Part shown: one piece after another, positions 23,239 to 36,309 of the stretch
Position numbering within the stretch: the stretch's first letter is position 1
Layout: each line of letters begins with the position of its first letter
From: Ixodes scapularis
Taxonomy: Eukaryota > Arthropoda > Arachnida > Ixodida > Ixodidae
Direction of reading: 5' to 3'
DNA: 64,000 nt
Assembly (NCBI RefSeq): GCF_016920785.2
Contig: NW_024609836.1
Coordinates: forward strand, 4,520,406 to 4,584,405
Notes under the pieces: model-generated
Seen by the model: the letters and a program-made list of their open reading frames with translations, nothing else
Database searches by the model: none
What the model was told of the DNA's origin: nothing
Position numbers and translations under genes: made by a program

Positions 23239-25060
23239 AAGGGACCTGCGCGGAACGGCGCCGTGTTGTTGCAGAACGGTGGCGTCTTTGCGTTTCCATA
23301 AGATCTAAGCCTTTTTCTTTCTTTACTTTTTCCTCAGGTAAGTTCTCTCTTCGCAAATTTTACAAAAAAATGCACCATCTGTGGGCAACTCTGCACAAAG
23401 TCGTAGCGCGGTAGGTTAAGAAACGGAATTTTCCGGTAGATTTAAAGAGCCTGGCGCCTCCTTGTTTCACCCTGTAGTTCTTCTCAACGTATTAAACCCG
23501 ATAAGCCTAAGCGAGAAAGAATCACCTTGCACAGCCTGCAGCTGCTTTATTGGGGTTTTGTGTACGCTTCGTCAAATTTTGAGGTTCGGTAACATTGCGT
23601 TTAAAGTTTTGCTTTGCAAGCTATAACTAGAGCCGACAATATTCCACTGTGATTGCTGTCATAAGGTGATACGTCCTGTGTCTTCACTGACGCGCAGTAT
23701 ACCGCTGTGAGAAAATTTGCTGTTTATTAGCCAGTTGATATATGCCATTTCTGCCGTAGTCATGACTGCTATCGCATTGCGTTCTCTGTAAAAAAACTTG
23801 ATTAGTTTACAACAATGTTTAGGCGTTGTCATTCGCTCCATTCTGCGAAAATTGGTACGCATGCTACTGTTTAAGCTTCAGGCTCGCTGCTGCGTAGAAC
23901 TTTCTACACATTCAGAACCGCCATTTTATCACGTTGCGGGCGCAAAGTTTGCTCAATCGTTCATGATACATTGTAGACTTAAATTTTTTATCCATCACCG
24001 ATATTGAGAAGTTTTACTTCCGTGATTGGTCCAAGAATTTCAGCGCGCTCTGACCCCAGCAGTTGAGATCGGCTGAAGAGGATCCCAAGTAGCTCTAGCA
24101 GCGAAGAGAAGCACATTCTTGAGCCAAGGTCAGAAGGGGAAGACCTCCAGAATTCACAATAAACATGCAGACAAATAATTCACTTGACGACAGTGGTTTG
24201 TGTAGTGTTTCCTCAGGTTGCTGCGCCGAACTTTGTCGCTTAGAGCTTAATGCCAGCGGTTCACATTGAACCGCTGGTATTTTTGTTTTTGTTGACGAAT
24301 TTGTAATATCCGATCGTCGAATAAACGCGGTAGCATTTCATCGATTTATTTACAACTCCAGACAAGATGTCCACTACTGTGCAGGAACAGGATAGAATAA
24401 AGAGTGTCTTTAAGCTCCCGTGATAGCTTTTCAATTGCTTTGCTGTCCAGATGAAGCTTGCTGTTTAGAAAATTTTATTTACAACAGTGGTGTCATGCCC
24501 AGAACAAAGCCAAAACCCAAAAACGCGCTATGTACAGTATATACAGGCTTTCAAGCTAGCCAACCCCGTGCCTAAGGCGCGGGCACGCACCCGCCGCTCG
24601 GCAAAGCGCCCGTCCGCGCAATCACTCGCGCAAAGAGGCCCCCCAACCGGTACCGTACTCGCACGTCCCGCCCCTGCGACGCCTCAAAGAGAGGGCCGCA
24701 TCGCGTCCCGTTCCCCCTTTCTCCGCCTAACGCGGTCTAGATATGATCAACATATTGCTGCGAAGCCCAGCAATGATTCATGACGTTTCTTAAGGCAGTT
24801 GGCCGTCAACACGATCTCTTCAAATGGTTAGTGCAGACAGATGAAAATGACGGTGAGTTCAAAAAATGGCTTCATATTAAGTCCGCTTCTCCCTAAATCG
24901 GAAGCACCAAGGATGTTTGCGTGATCATTACTACGACCTGAGGCGTAAGATGCACCTCTTTCACTCGGGCATCAAGTGATATTCCTATCTATGATCATGC
25001 TGTCAAGACTTTATTACACCCTAGTTATACCCGAGTTACACTCTAGTTACGCTATCGCAC
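23239..25060. other. No recognisable gene
   Basis: A short perfect hairpin (CCAGCGGTTCA...TGAACCGCTGG, 24251-24276) lies in otherwise unremarkable sequence. The ORF at 24487-24783 is low-complexity and Arg/Ala/Pro-rich, without family signature. Confidence 0.4.
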
Positions 25061-25610
25061 TGAACCGTAATTAAGCCAACGATCGTTGGCATCGCCCAGC
25101 TGTCATTGATCTCAACTAAGTTGTTCGGTGTTAGACGGTACAGAGGCCTAACAAACACAGTTGATATGCGCTTCATGAGACAGTTAAAATCGAAATAAAC
25201 CAAAACTGATGTAACCTTGCCCTTTTTCTTAAGTGATAGAAATGAAATATATGCACGCCTTTAATTATTTACAAACATTTAAATAAAAAGGACATTTTTA
25301 TATAGATTTGAGAAACTATAATCAAAACATTTCCCACGTATATACATAAGGAAAGTCCTATAGGCACCAACATAACAATGGCCGCCCTCGGCGAGCTTTG
25401 GCTTCTGCGACGTGCTGTGATCAGTGTAGCGGCAGCTCTGGCCCCAAATCCTACATTTCCCGACGAGTCGGTGCTTCGCTGGCGCTGGTCATGGGCGGCG
25501 ATGCAGCCACAATCTTGAGCTGTATTCGGTTGAATCCCCATCAGCCAACTGGCGACTCAATGGCAGTGGGCGCCGCCGTGTTACTCCCACCGATCGCGAT
25601 TGAGTGAACT
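25060..25610 (+). repeat. Dispersed duplication, copy A
   Basis: CTCAACTAAGTTGTTCGGTG through CATAACAATGGCCGCC aligns with 27290-27610, and GGCGACTCAATGGCAGTGGG...CGCGATTGAGT aligns with 30545-30600. A degraded multi-copy segment with no coding function seen. Confidence 0.55.
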
Positions 25611-27289
25611 GTCGTTGGTGCACAGACACGTACGAACGCAAGTGCAATTAGGGTATTATCGTTTCTCGCGCCCCAAGAAACGACAAGCGCAATATTAATA
25701 AAAAAAATATCTGTGGTGTCAGCCGCCTACTGCCTTTTTTACACGCAAGTATTTGCTTCAATTGTTTTTTGTTATTCACCCGGACATTCGTAATTCAAAT
25801 TTCGCATGCAAAGCTTCTACTTACATCGGTTGACACGCTTCCTACGATGCGAAGCAACTCAAATGGAAAGCACTTCACATTCAGAATCAGCTGTTCTCCG
25901 AAGCATCGTTTGTGCCTAACAAAGAGCAGTTGAAGCAGCCTGATGGGCTGCTAGGCGAGGAGCGATACCCGAAGTAGGCCACTGAAATACACTCACGCCA
26001 CAAAGCTTGCGTTGTGCATTGGGCTTGGAATTACTTTGTTTTGTAGTGGCAGGCTATGCAGTCATCATCTTCGCAGTAGACTTGTTACGCGATGGGAAGG
26101 GGAAGAGTCCTTAGACGTTCTTTGACGTGCTTATGCATCCGAAGGCACAGCGCGCGGTCACTAAGCGGCTGAGAAGAAGCGACCCGGTGTGTTGCAGCCG
26201 TACCTGGCTGTCCACAATATGGTGGCTCATGGCTGCAATTCTAAACAATGATCTTAATATTGACCATACACATGTCACATAACTTGTGCCGTGCAAAACA
26301 TCTACAGCAGATCAAAAAGCACTCGGCTAGAGTGAGTGTGTCGATGGAAAGTCTAAAAATATGGGATTGCGGTACTATTCAGTGAAACAAGACACAATTA
26401 ATTATAATTAAGAGAGGAAGCTTGTCGCTGTTGAATGCTCCACCGCGTTAATATGCTTGACAAATAAGAAATACTCATTCCAAGTTGACCGCACCCGCAA
26501 ATGCAAACGTTAAAGCTATGTCGCTTTGCTCTGATCAATATGTAACATAATGCAAATATATAAGTAGCAAGAATACATTGCCAGGTTAAAAGATTTGGTA
26601 TGGGCAGTAATTATTGAACATGGTTGGTAAAATCGTTATTTCCATACGGTTAAAAATTAACGGTGTTTTTATTATATGAAGAATACCTTATTTAGACATT
26701 TTGCCTCTGATCATAAAGGAAAAAGCGGACTGACACCGTCTGACGAGGTTCGTAAATAGTACACAGCGCTCATTAAAGAGACAAAAAAGCACATGAGTTA
26801 CACAGCTCGCCACAATCACAAAATATTGACGGACGTATTGACATCGTACCTAAATTGTCCTGGTAAAAAGAATGAACAATGTTTCATAAAATGACATATC
26901 GCGGAGTTAAGGATAATTGATATTTACGCTTGAGTATCACCCTTTGGGATGTATTACTCGAAATAAGGGTGGTGAAAGGGAATAGCTGTAAGTTTCAGGA
27001 ACATATTTGCGCCCATGAGCCTGGGTCACACTGCTGATACCCCCATCATGCACAAGACAGTCTGCAAACACCAGTCAACCCAGTATCCGCGTGGTTAGAA
27101 TGCCGCGTTCTAAGTTTCCTCCCTGAACTCATTGCCGTGATGCATTTGAAGCACGGATCTCGCGGTGACTAACGTTCGAATCTGCATTCAGACAGTCTTC
27201 CTGATAATTTTTTAAACAGTGTGAGCCTGCTTTGAGAATGGAAAATTGCTTAATGGGTATTATATCCGAATTAAACTAGCGCTCACAAC
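25611..27289. other. No recognisable gene
   Basis: AT-rich, no supported gene or repeat. Confidence 0.45.
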
Positions 27290-27610
27290 TGTCGTTAAGC
27301 CTGCAATCGCTGACATCTTCCACCGAGCTCAACTAAGTTGTTGGGTATTACATTGGCCTAACAACCCCATTTGAGATGCGCGTCAAGGGACTCAGTTGAA
27401 AACGAAACGAAACTAAACTAATGTTAAGTTATATATCTTTTTTTAATTGCGACGCAAGTGAATTAAAGGCACACTTTTGATGAATTATAAACGACGATCA
27501 TAACGTTTCACATGAATTCAAGCAAGAGAGAAAGAACGAAAGTGTTATCGGCACGGACATTCCAATGGCCGCCTTCGCGGATTTTTCGCTTCCGCGACCT
27601 GCCGTGAAAC
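27290..27610 (+). repeat. Dispersed duplication, copy B
   Basis: Diverged copy of 25060-25420, ending with a matching CCAATGGCCGCCTTCG stretch. Confidence 0.5.
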
Positions 27611-29693
27611 GTAAACGTAAACGTAATCTTTATTGGCTCAGGAGAGCCGTGGCACCGCGGAAAGGCTACAGCCCGTACCATGGAGGCCCGCGGTGCCACG
27701 TCTAGTGATGATGATTGTGAGATGATATATACAAGGGGGGACGACGCGGTCTTCTCAACATCGCAAGCACCGTTGCTTGAAGGTTCGGGGTTTGAAAAGA
27801 CACTTCTACCAGCTGTAAAAAGTGCCTGGGCAAAGGGTGCTGTCCGGAGCCTTTACCATGCGGCTGGGAAAGCTTTGGCGATTTGATGGTGTTCAGGACG
27901 ACGTGCTCTTCTGATCCGCCGCACGAGTCTTGGAGGTTCGACGGCGGTTCAGGCCAGTAGGCAAGCGAGCCAAGGTGACCTTCGGTAGGCTGTTCAATGG
28001 ACCTTCTGGATGGTAATGCCCTAGCGGTCGATGGTGCGCTCGCTCGCTTCGTTGAAGGCAGCGGCTCCAGGCGGTGGCCCAGTCAAAGTAGACGGCTGCC
28101 ACCCCCGATGCATTGACGTCCAGGGCTCGTTCTTGCGGCAGCTCTGGCCCCGAGACATACCTCTTCCGGCAATCTCTGTAGCTACGATACTTTTTAGATA
28201 CATTCCCCAATATTCCGCAATGTAAGTGCTTGGATTAGGGTACCTACATGTCTGTCTGTTGAAGGCACTCTAGCTTGGATAGCTTTGGCCATCGGTGGCG
28301 ATGCAGGCGACGCCGCCATTTTTAGCTCTATTGGGGCCGAACCCCCTTCAGTTATACTCCGTCTTACCTTATCTTGTACGACAAAGAAGGCTAGAAGCGC
28401 GAGCTCATAACGTTGGTAGCTGCCCTTGGTGCAAGAGAGTTTGTGCCGCAGAGATCTGCCACAGATCAAGGAGCTCGCCCTTGTAGCCTTTCCTACATCA
28501 TGAGGCGAAATAGAGCATACCTCAGGCAGGCACATGACCAACTCTATATGCACGACCATGTCACCCGGAGCGCGCCTATGGGGAGCGCTGACCTCAGAGC
28601 TGCCGATATAATTCCGCGCCGTCCCACTAGATGGGGCCATAACTCAGCTATTCAACGCGTGCGAGGAATGGTTGTAGTAATGGGCTTATGTGCGCCCGGC
28701 GTTGTCGCAAATTGTTTATGAATGGCGTGCTTTCGCCCCAGTATTTAACACGAATTCACCGAACGATTGACACGACAGTCTAGGCGCCCATTGAAATGAA
28801 GATCAAACTAGCGCATAAACTTAATTCTGTTTTACTCTACACGGTGTCGTAAAAACATCGGATAAATAAGCCAATGAACACGGTGTCGAGAACTTTTTCA
28901 CAAAGAGGCCTTGAGGTGGTGCCTTTATGATATTAAACTTTTTCGACTGTACATTCTTTGGGAAAAGTTCAAGAAAAGAAACGCCTGTTTTCGTTCCAAT
29001 AGTCGGGAGAAAAACCAAAACAAACCCTCGGGTTCACGCTGCTATTCGTGTAGGGCACCACACACGCTCGGATCTTCTGAAGCCGCCTTGGGATTCTCTA
29101 AGAATCTTTCAAGCTTTTTTGGATCCTTGTGGCGCCATATGTAAGTAGAACCCTCAAACCGACGGTTTGCTTCCATTTTCCTACCGCGCATGGAAAAAGA
29201 AAAAGGTTCTTTTTTTTTTATTCTAGTTATTTATAGTCACCGAGTTTGAGTATGATCAATGCACTACCTTAAAACACCTTTCTGAACAATTCCATGGCAT
29301 TTGGTTCACTCACTTACTTATGCGATTCGTTTACACCCGAATTGTCTCGTGAACAACCCGTAAATAAAAAAAAAAGTCATACACGTCTTTAGGATAGCGT
29401 TGAATCCAAAAGTTTCTGAATCAATGTTCCAGAGATGCTGCAATGAAACCATTTTAGCCTTCGATGAACTGCCGAGAGACCGTAGCACACTTTCGAGCGA
29501 AATGCCCATGTCAGCCAGCACTCGTAGCGCACGCGCGCTATCTGCCCAAACACCTCGAACAGGCGATTTCTAAACAAAATGTGAATTACTCCGGAATTTA
29601 TAGGTCTGCGGTCTCTTAAGAAGGTCTGGTGGACTTGGCCTAGTGAAATCAGCTGATGAACTGGGAATCTGTGCTTTTTTTTTTGTGTTTTGA
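27611..29693. other. No recognisable gene
   Basis: Overlapping two-strand open frames at 27680-28721; none has a recognisable domain. Confidence 0.4.
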
Positions 29694-29711
29694 GGGGGGG
29701 GGGGGGGGGGG
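29694..29711 (+). repeat. Run of 18 G
   Basis: Homopolymer tract, no recognisable repeat head beside it. Confidence 0.8.
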
Positions 29712-31863
29712 TAATTTACCGATTACAGCCGTACAGCATAACCGCCAACTTTCCAGGTGTAGATTAAATGCAACATTTGCAGCGTTCACCAGATTCATGA
29801 CGAACCCGACTAAGGGCAGACGCAGATATATGAAACCCACGACGATTTATATGGAAAGACAAAAGTGATTAAGCTTTAAACATAAAATAGACTGCGTGCT
29901 GGCGGTTGCAACCAGATGTCAGAGTCTATGAACTCACTTTTATTTCACTTTCAAGTTAGAAGCCATTTTCTAATATCTTCAATTATGATAATTGGGGCAG
30001 CTTCGCGGTAGCAGGCGCCTGATACCCATGTATGTGCGGACACCGTTAGCCGCTATTTACTAGGGAAAAATGTACGAAAATGGCTTATAGCCTTTGGATT
30101 ATACAATGAGAAGTTCTGAAACACTGCCGTCTGATCCCAACGGGAGAACGAGCGTCCTGCCACGCGCACGTATTTTTTTTTAATTATTATTTTTTTTTTA
30201 CAGTAAGGAAAGTACGGTTCACTCTTCTTCCCAACACGGGATATGTTCACAATAAGTGCCGTGCTCGCGAGATGCTTTAAGAGTTTTAAAGCAACACGCT
30301 GCTTGATAAACGAAGTCAAAATCGGAAGAGAACGCAGCATTCGATTCGTGTAAAAGGCATCCGAAGAGCATGCCACAGCCGATTACAGGTGCGGAGGAGG
30401 AGCTGAGATGCACCGCCATCTCTCGAGAGGAGTGCACAGCAGGGCGCGACCAAAGCGGGCGCTGTGGTACTCGGAAATGATGTGGTCGTAAGTAAAATAG
30501 GGTGGGTCGTGAGTAGGCAAGCTCAGTTGAACTCAACGATCGTTGGCGGCTCAATGAGAGTTGGCACCGCCGTATAATTCGGGCCAATCGCGATTGAGTC
30601 AACTTCAGTGACTCTTAGAGCTCCAGTGTAAGGGCGAATTTGTGCAGTAAAGTGCGTCTCCTAAGCTGTAATTCATTGTTACCCGGCAGTAACGTTTGGA
30701 ATTGAAAATGATCGCACCACTACGTGCAAAGACTATTTGGTACCAGAACATCATCCGGATTAAAGCTCACGTTTGCGTCTATAGTGACAATGCCATAAAT
30801 TGATTTATTCGAATATACAATAACTCATATTTTAATATTTTCAAACAAAGCTTGGGCGTGTTGGTAAGGCAAGATGATTAAAACGTACAGCGCACAAAGA
30901 CAGCACAGAAGGAATAGGACGTAAAATCGGTGATTGTGTGCCTTCTTTTTTCTTTGTCCTGTCTTGTGCGCTGCGTAAGTAAAAAGCGCGAAAGACAAGG
31001 ACAACAGGAGGACTACACAGGACAAGCGCTTATTATTTACGCAATGTTTAACCAACTAGGCCAACAAATTATTTCCCTTTTTGCGCGGTACGCTTTAGTC
31101 ATTAATTATTTAATGGTATTCACTGCGTATATTCTATAGCATATTGGAATTAGTCTTATTGCTTAATTTGTGTTTTGTTTTGTCTTGCCGCTCTCCTATG
31201 TAACAACATATGTGATAATGAAGCCAACTAAGACATATAATGGCTATGGCGACCAATATCTAGAATTTCCAGTCGTACATGGAATGCAGCATTGAAAGTG
31301 CTATCGTTTAAATTTGTTTACCAGATATTAGAAAGTCGTTCAAAGTGTGGGAAGAAAGGCCTTCTCTTGTAATTTATTCGCTAAATATGGCAGAAAAAGT
31401 AACGTCACGTGGCCTGACGTCATGAAGTGACAAGACTTGACGTGACGGTGTCAAGTCATGATTCCATGACCTTCATCTGATGTCAACTTTGTGCTATATT
31501 TAAAGGGGAAAATGCACAGATGGGCGGACGTACGAACGGACCGCGATTTCTGAGGTTGGGGTCAAAGGAAAGCATGCCACGCTGGAATAAAAATTTTAAA
31601 TTGGGAGACTCGAAAACTGAAGTTACGAGTCTCAAGATCCTCACATTTTCAGTTTTCGAGTCTCACAATTCTCACAATCTCTGTGTGAATTGTGAGTATC
31701 ACAATTCACAAGTCTCACAGTCTCACGTAAGAGCCGTTCACCCATCTCTTAGAGCACAGCTCCTAAAAGCAAAGTTTCTAAATCAAACATTTGAAAGCAC
31801 TTCATCTAAAAACAAATTTCCTAAAGACCCCTAAAAAAATCATTTTTTTTTCTTTTAACAGTT
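29712..31863. other. No gene; small hairpins and TCTCACAAT-rich stretch
   Basis: A diverged hairpin (GCGCACAAAGACAGCACAGA with its partner near 30945-30973) and a stretch of TCTCACAAT words at 31648-31728, the latter bounded by inverted GACTCGAAAACTGAA words. No supported gene. Confidence 0.45.
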
Positions 31864-32212
31864 AGGTTGGGACGCTCGTGTCATAAGATACATTTTAACG
31901 AGGAAAAAGTGTTTAGAGCAATATTCACGGCCAGAGGTGTGTTTCAAATCCTGCGTACAAAGTCACTCACGTCACGGAATGGTCATTCGCTCAGCGAGAC
32001 GGCCATTCGCTCTTTGCACCTCATCGTGAACACGGAGCTGATCCCGCTCTCCTCCACGCCCTCGAAACGCCGACAGAGAAAAGAAGTGGAAAGGAGCTGA
32101 CTGCCGAATAAATCGTGTCTCGCGCAATCAATATTCCTCTAAAAAGGTGTTTTCTTTCTTTTTTTTTTTCGCGTAAATTTTATTTTTTGACACGCGCGTC
32201 CCAACCAGACCA
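31864..32212. mobile_element. MITE with GGTTGGGACGC ends
   Basis: Left end GGTTGGGACGCTCGTGTCA; right end the complement of GGTTGGGACGCGCGTGTCA. Similarity continues inward for about 60 bp, including matching GCAATATTCA/GAATATTGAT stretches. No clear target duplication. Confidence 0.6.
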
Positions 32213-32295
32213 TTAAAGAAACATGTGTTATTTTTTTCTTTTCAGCGGTCTTTTAAACATATGTTTCAATGCCGCAACAACTACCGTTGTCAATC

Positions 32296-32317
32296 GAATA
32301 ATAATAATAATAATAAT
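32296..32317. repeat. (AAT)n microsatellite
   Basis: Seven AAT/ATA units. Confidence 0.85.
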
Positions 32318-32791
32318 TAATCATGTGGAAAGAAATGCTCTCCATTTAAAACGAGAGCACAAGAAACAAGAATGGTAGGGAACCAAACACGCACTGAATA
32401 CACAAAGCGGCATCCAGCCCTTCTACTTACCACCTGTAAATGGTGAAGCCGTTGAGTAATGAGGAGCCAAAGTACGCAGGCGAGCTGGTTAGAAAACGGC
32501 AGAATCCAAACCTTGAGAAAAGGAGACCTAAAATAACGAACGCCTTTTCCGTCATTTTATTTCTTCGTGTCTCTGAGTTCAGATTGTGACCTGTAATAAG
32601 TTCATTAACCGTGCGACCCAAAAGCTAATAACTACGTGGGAAAGATGTCAGGTATAATGCATGACCAGACGCAAACTATTAATTTCTGGCCAAGGGCCAT
32701 AAATATTCGCGTCATCCCAAAGCCTGTTCTATACTGTTTCTGATGGTTTGTAATTCTTATTAATCGGCTGCCACTTGGGATTTTGTCGCAG

Positions 32792-32998
32792 CCGTTCAGC
32801 CGGGGCGGAGAGGGCCCCAGTGCAAGGCTCGCCCGCAGCTGTCTCGTTGCACGTCTCCGGCCGTGAGCTGGCTCTTCACCGGGGACGGAGCCTTGAGCGA
32901 GTCGGGGGACTGCGTTCTCTGGGACGAACAGAGCCAGTGCTTGGTCGAGGGACTCAACGCCTTCGCCACAGTCGCCGACTGCCAGCGCCAATGTGACA
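32792..32998 (+). CDS. Kunitz-like (BPTI-type) domain exon
   Basis: A splice acceptor (TTTTGTCGCAG) precedes the exon. It is 207 nt, phase 1 at both ends, with a GTAATA donor. It encodes six cysteines spaced C-x8-C-x20-C-x8-C-x13-C-x3-C, with ECGLN-like EGLNAFATVADCQRQC at the end. BPTI is C-x8-C-x15-C-x7-C-x12-C-x3-C, so the fold class fits but the second loop is longer and the YGGC motif is lost. Kunitz domains usually inhibit serine proteases or block channels, are secreted, and sit on symmetric phase 1-1 exons. Tick genomes hold many multi-Kunitz salivary genes. The nearest compatible exon is 56852-57097, same strand and phase. No signal-peptide exon was found. If not spliced at the donor, translation would run to a TAG at about 33061. 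Confidence 0.5.
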
Positions 32999-33000
32999 GT

Positions 33001-34093
33001 AATAGGCTCTTCTTACTATCATCTCTCATCTCCATAACTTCGCTCACCGGCGGTGCCTCTTAGCTGTCAGAGCCGTCATCCGTGCAGTGCAAACACTTTG
33101 CTCGGTGTTCGAAGACTGAAATTGGTGAGCATTTACTAATAGGACATGAGGTTCGCCCCTTCACGTGCTATTAAAAAAAATATCGTTTTTTTTTTCGGTG
33201 GAGCGGCAGCGCGAAAAGTGCAGTGTCACTACGGTCGTTTTTTTTGTTTTTTTTTGCCTTTGTTATTCTAGGCCTAACCTATCGCGCGCATTGAATGGCT
33301 CAGGATGCTGCGATTTCACTTGCACGTCAAAAAATGTTGCTCTTGGTAAAAAAAAAATTAAAAAAAAAATTAAACGAAAGAGCATTTTTGACATTGCTCG
33401 ATTGACTCCCTCGCAGCGTAGGCTCGACTTCGATCAGACTTCAACTGGGACTAGAAGAGTTTTAAAAGGTCAACTGCAAAGAAAAAAAAAAGTGTTTTTT
33501 CAGACAGCCTAATTGGGACAAGAATGTCACAAAAAAAATGTTCCGCGAACAAAATATTTTTTTAGCAATATTTACGCCACAGGACGCAATTTAGTCGAAG
33601 TCAGAACCTCTCCACATTTGAAACTCCCGCTCTTTCGACCCCCGCGGAGGAGAAGTATGCCCCACCCCTCATTCTTGGATCTGCGATCTGCTCTTGGGTT
33701 GGCTTGGCTGCGGAGTTGAACGACGCAGCGTCTCGACTTCCGGTAAGATCTGGCAACAACGCACGTTAAACATTGCGCCGGTGTTGTTTTGGTTTGACAA
33801 AAACCTCCTTGGTTTAACGGAACACGAGAAGCTGCGCGGTTTGCGAGCACAATAGCGAAGACGTGACCGGAGAAGTGCCCCTGTGATATTCCTGGAAGAC
33901 GGAAAGTATCATTCGTAATCGACGTATGTGCTTTGAAAGCGAAGGGAGTCACAGGGTCCACGAGTGCGCAACCACAAGTCAACGTTCACAACAAGGCTGC
34001 GTTGACTTCGGCGATCTCGTTCTGTTTGGTGCAACACGGTGATGCGACAAAGAACTGAAATGTTCGTGGTGTGTGTGGTGTGGTGCTCGGAAG
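33001..34093. other. No recognisable gene
   Basis: T- and A-rich runs at 33170-33580, then mixed sequence with overlapping two-strand open frames. Confidence 0.4.
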
Positions 34094-34543
34094 TAGACAC
34101 CCACGCTATGGTGCCTGGAACGCGTCTCCGACTGGTCTGTTTACCGCGCCCAAAAAGGTGGCCCCTCAATTTCCGCCTGATGACGTCATAGAAGTGTCAT
34201 CTCGCCGGTCGCGACTCTGTTGGTGTCTCAGCAGCTGTGGTGGATGTGGCAGACGCCTGTTCTGCTGCAGGTCGCTCCCCACTGTGACAGTCCACGGAAG
34301 CTAAAGCAGCCGAAAGTTGGGACGCCTGGGACGCCCTGACGACAGCGACACTCGCGTTCCTTCGCGCTTTTCGCCAGCATTTCTACGGCCAACCGCCACG
34401 ATCGCGACAGTCAACAGCATGACACTCCGGCTTCTGTGACGTCATTTGTTGCCACTTGGGGACCACTTTTGATGTATGGCCGCATAGGACGCTAAACACA
34501 CCAGTCGGAGACGCCTTCCAGGAACCATACCCACACTAACGCA
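34094..34543. mobile_element. Fold-back MITE, GGTGCCTGGAACGC family
   Basis: The arms are inverted copies (TATGGTGCCTGGAACGCGTC against TATGGTTCCTGGAAGGCGTC, then CTCCGACTGGT-TGTTTA and a GACGTCA word in each). About 450 bp with no coding content. A single arm lies at 23138. Confidence 0.7.
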
Positions 34544-34650
34544 GAGCGCAAATTGGTTGTTCTGGGGTTGGGGTTCAACGGGTTCAGTTCCGCCGTCGTC
34601 AGCTGATCCAGTCAAACTGGTCCGGGAGGACGCAGCGAGCGTTTCTAAAA

Positions 34651-35222
34651 AGTAAAGCTATACGCTCTACGTAGTGCACTTCGGTTGGAAATGGCGATAC
34701 GCACTACGCGGAGAGGTCATGCCATTTGGGTCACCCTTTTCAAACGGCGCGTGTATCACTCGGGAGCTCGTTAACACAGCCCCCCACCTGCGTTCACGCC
34801 GCTTCGCGGCGACAGTGTGCGGCTGCTATTTACAGAACTTAACCAGTACACGCCGCTTCGCGGCGTCCAGCCGTCAACCCAAGCCCCGCTGTCCCCGATC
34901 GCACCTCCGGAAAGGGAGTCCCATACCATTTATTTCTTCGAAATTCTTCAACAACATTAGTTTTTGTTTTCAGTGTTTATCTTAAAAAATATGTCGTAAA
35001 TATCGCCAGATGGCTTGACAAAAAATGTTCGAGAAAAAAAGAAAAAACGTAGGCCCACCGCGCATCGAACCCACGTCCACTGGGGCATAGAGCCGACACC
35101 TTAACATTATGCTATGCCACAGCTAAGAAAATTCGTTTCAAGCATTCGTTTTATACGAGTTTCGCGCAGTGCGTATAACCACTTCCGACCAAAGTGCAGT
35201 ACAGAGTGCGTATAGCTTTACT
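34651..35222. mobile_element. MITE with roughly 65-bp TIRs
   Basis: The left end AGTAAAGCTATACGCTCTAC pairs with the right end (complement AGTAAAGCTATACGCACTCT), and similarity runs about 65 bp inward with TGCACTT-GGT-GGAA-TGG in both. Two CGCCGCTTCGCGGCG hairpins sit inside, and a tRNA-like segment lies near the right end. Confidence 0.7.
35049..35123 (-). repeat. tRNA-like segment (pol III box remnant)
   Basis: The minus strand has TGGCATAGCATAATG (A-box-like) and GTGGGTTCGATGCGC (B-box-like) at tRNA spacing. The arms do not pair cleanly, so it is a tRNA pseudogene or SINE head rather than a working tRNA. Confidence 0.35.
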
Positions 35223-36091
35223 ATTTTTAAAAGTAAATCTTCCTTCGTTCCGTTTCAAAATGTGGAAGATTCCCAAAGCATACAGTGAGTAAAATGCTGC
35301 GGGCGTTTTCAACAAAATCACGTCGTTTCAATTGAACAATGGACTTCGAATTGTCCTAAATCTGCCGTTTCTATGCCTCGTGTTGGACTGCGTTTGTACA
35401 GCGACGTGTTGCGCTCATCGTGCGGTGTGAATACATTTGGGCAAGATTTCCTACGTAACCACAGATGCATGAACTAAGACCATTTTTTACGTACTAAATA
35501 TTGTTTGGGGAGGGGGAAGCGTTTTGCATTTATTACGGTACAATCACTTGAAAGTTTAGAAATTGGGGACGGCAAGGAAGCTTACCGAACTTTGTCTCTT
35601 TGCTCTCTGGCACTGCCCCTAATTTCAAGTTTCAGTACACATACCTACTAGAAGGTGCAAAATGGTCTAAAGCAGATAAAAGACTGGGAAGCCGGGACGG
35701 TGCGGACTCCGTCTTTCGCGCCTTTCGCAAGGTGACTGGGGAATCGCTTTTGCAAGGTACGCAGAATATGCAACCGATTTTTCGATGCCCGTCGTTTGCG
35801 TCTCTCCAGCAAAACAAATTATTTCTACAAAGGCGTAATCACAAGCCAAGACTTACGATACGAGTACATATTAATTCAAACAACTTGACGTAAGATGGTT
35901 CGGAAGCCGTGAAAAAAAAAATATATGTCGGCTAACGCAGGATCTGGACGTCCGAAGGCTTCTGCGGACAACTGTTACGTTATAACCTGGCTTCTAGGCT
36001 TTTTACGCAACGAGCTGTGTCTCAGTCGCGGACGTTACGTGCACCTGGTGCGAATCTCGACGGCCTCCGGAGCGATATGACGAGAACGTAA
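35223..36091. other. No recognisable gene
   Basis: An open frame at 35600-35893 has no family signature. Confidence 0.4.
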
Positions 36092-36309
36092 AGGGCTGTT
36101 TATACACCGTCGTAACGTCAACTAGCGCACGCGCTCGTTCACGTTCGCTGACGCTGTCTGCGAACGTGCTCCAAAGTCAAGTTGAACGCGGCGCCGCGCT
36201 GAGCAGCTCGACGCGCGACGTCGTAGCTTGCGACGGACTTGGACATTCTCTACGTTCGACGTCGGCGCCGCCGACGCAGGCTATCCCAGAAGCCCTCGAG
36301 CGAATGCCT

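Noticed and set aside
24251..24276. Hairpin followed by T-rich sequence, like a bacterial terminator
   Set aside because: The sequence is eukaryotic; an isolated 11-bp hairpin has no supported role here.
24487..24783. Basic Arg/Pro-rich ORF as a histone or protamine-like protein
   Set aside because: Low-complexity GC-rich frame with no conserved motif.
35049..35123. Functional tRNA gene
   Set aside because: Box-like motifs are present but acceptor, anticodon and T stems do not pair properly; more likely a SINE or pseudogene remnant.
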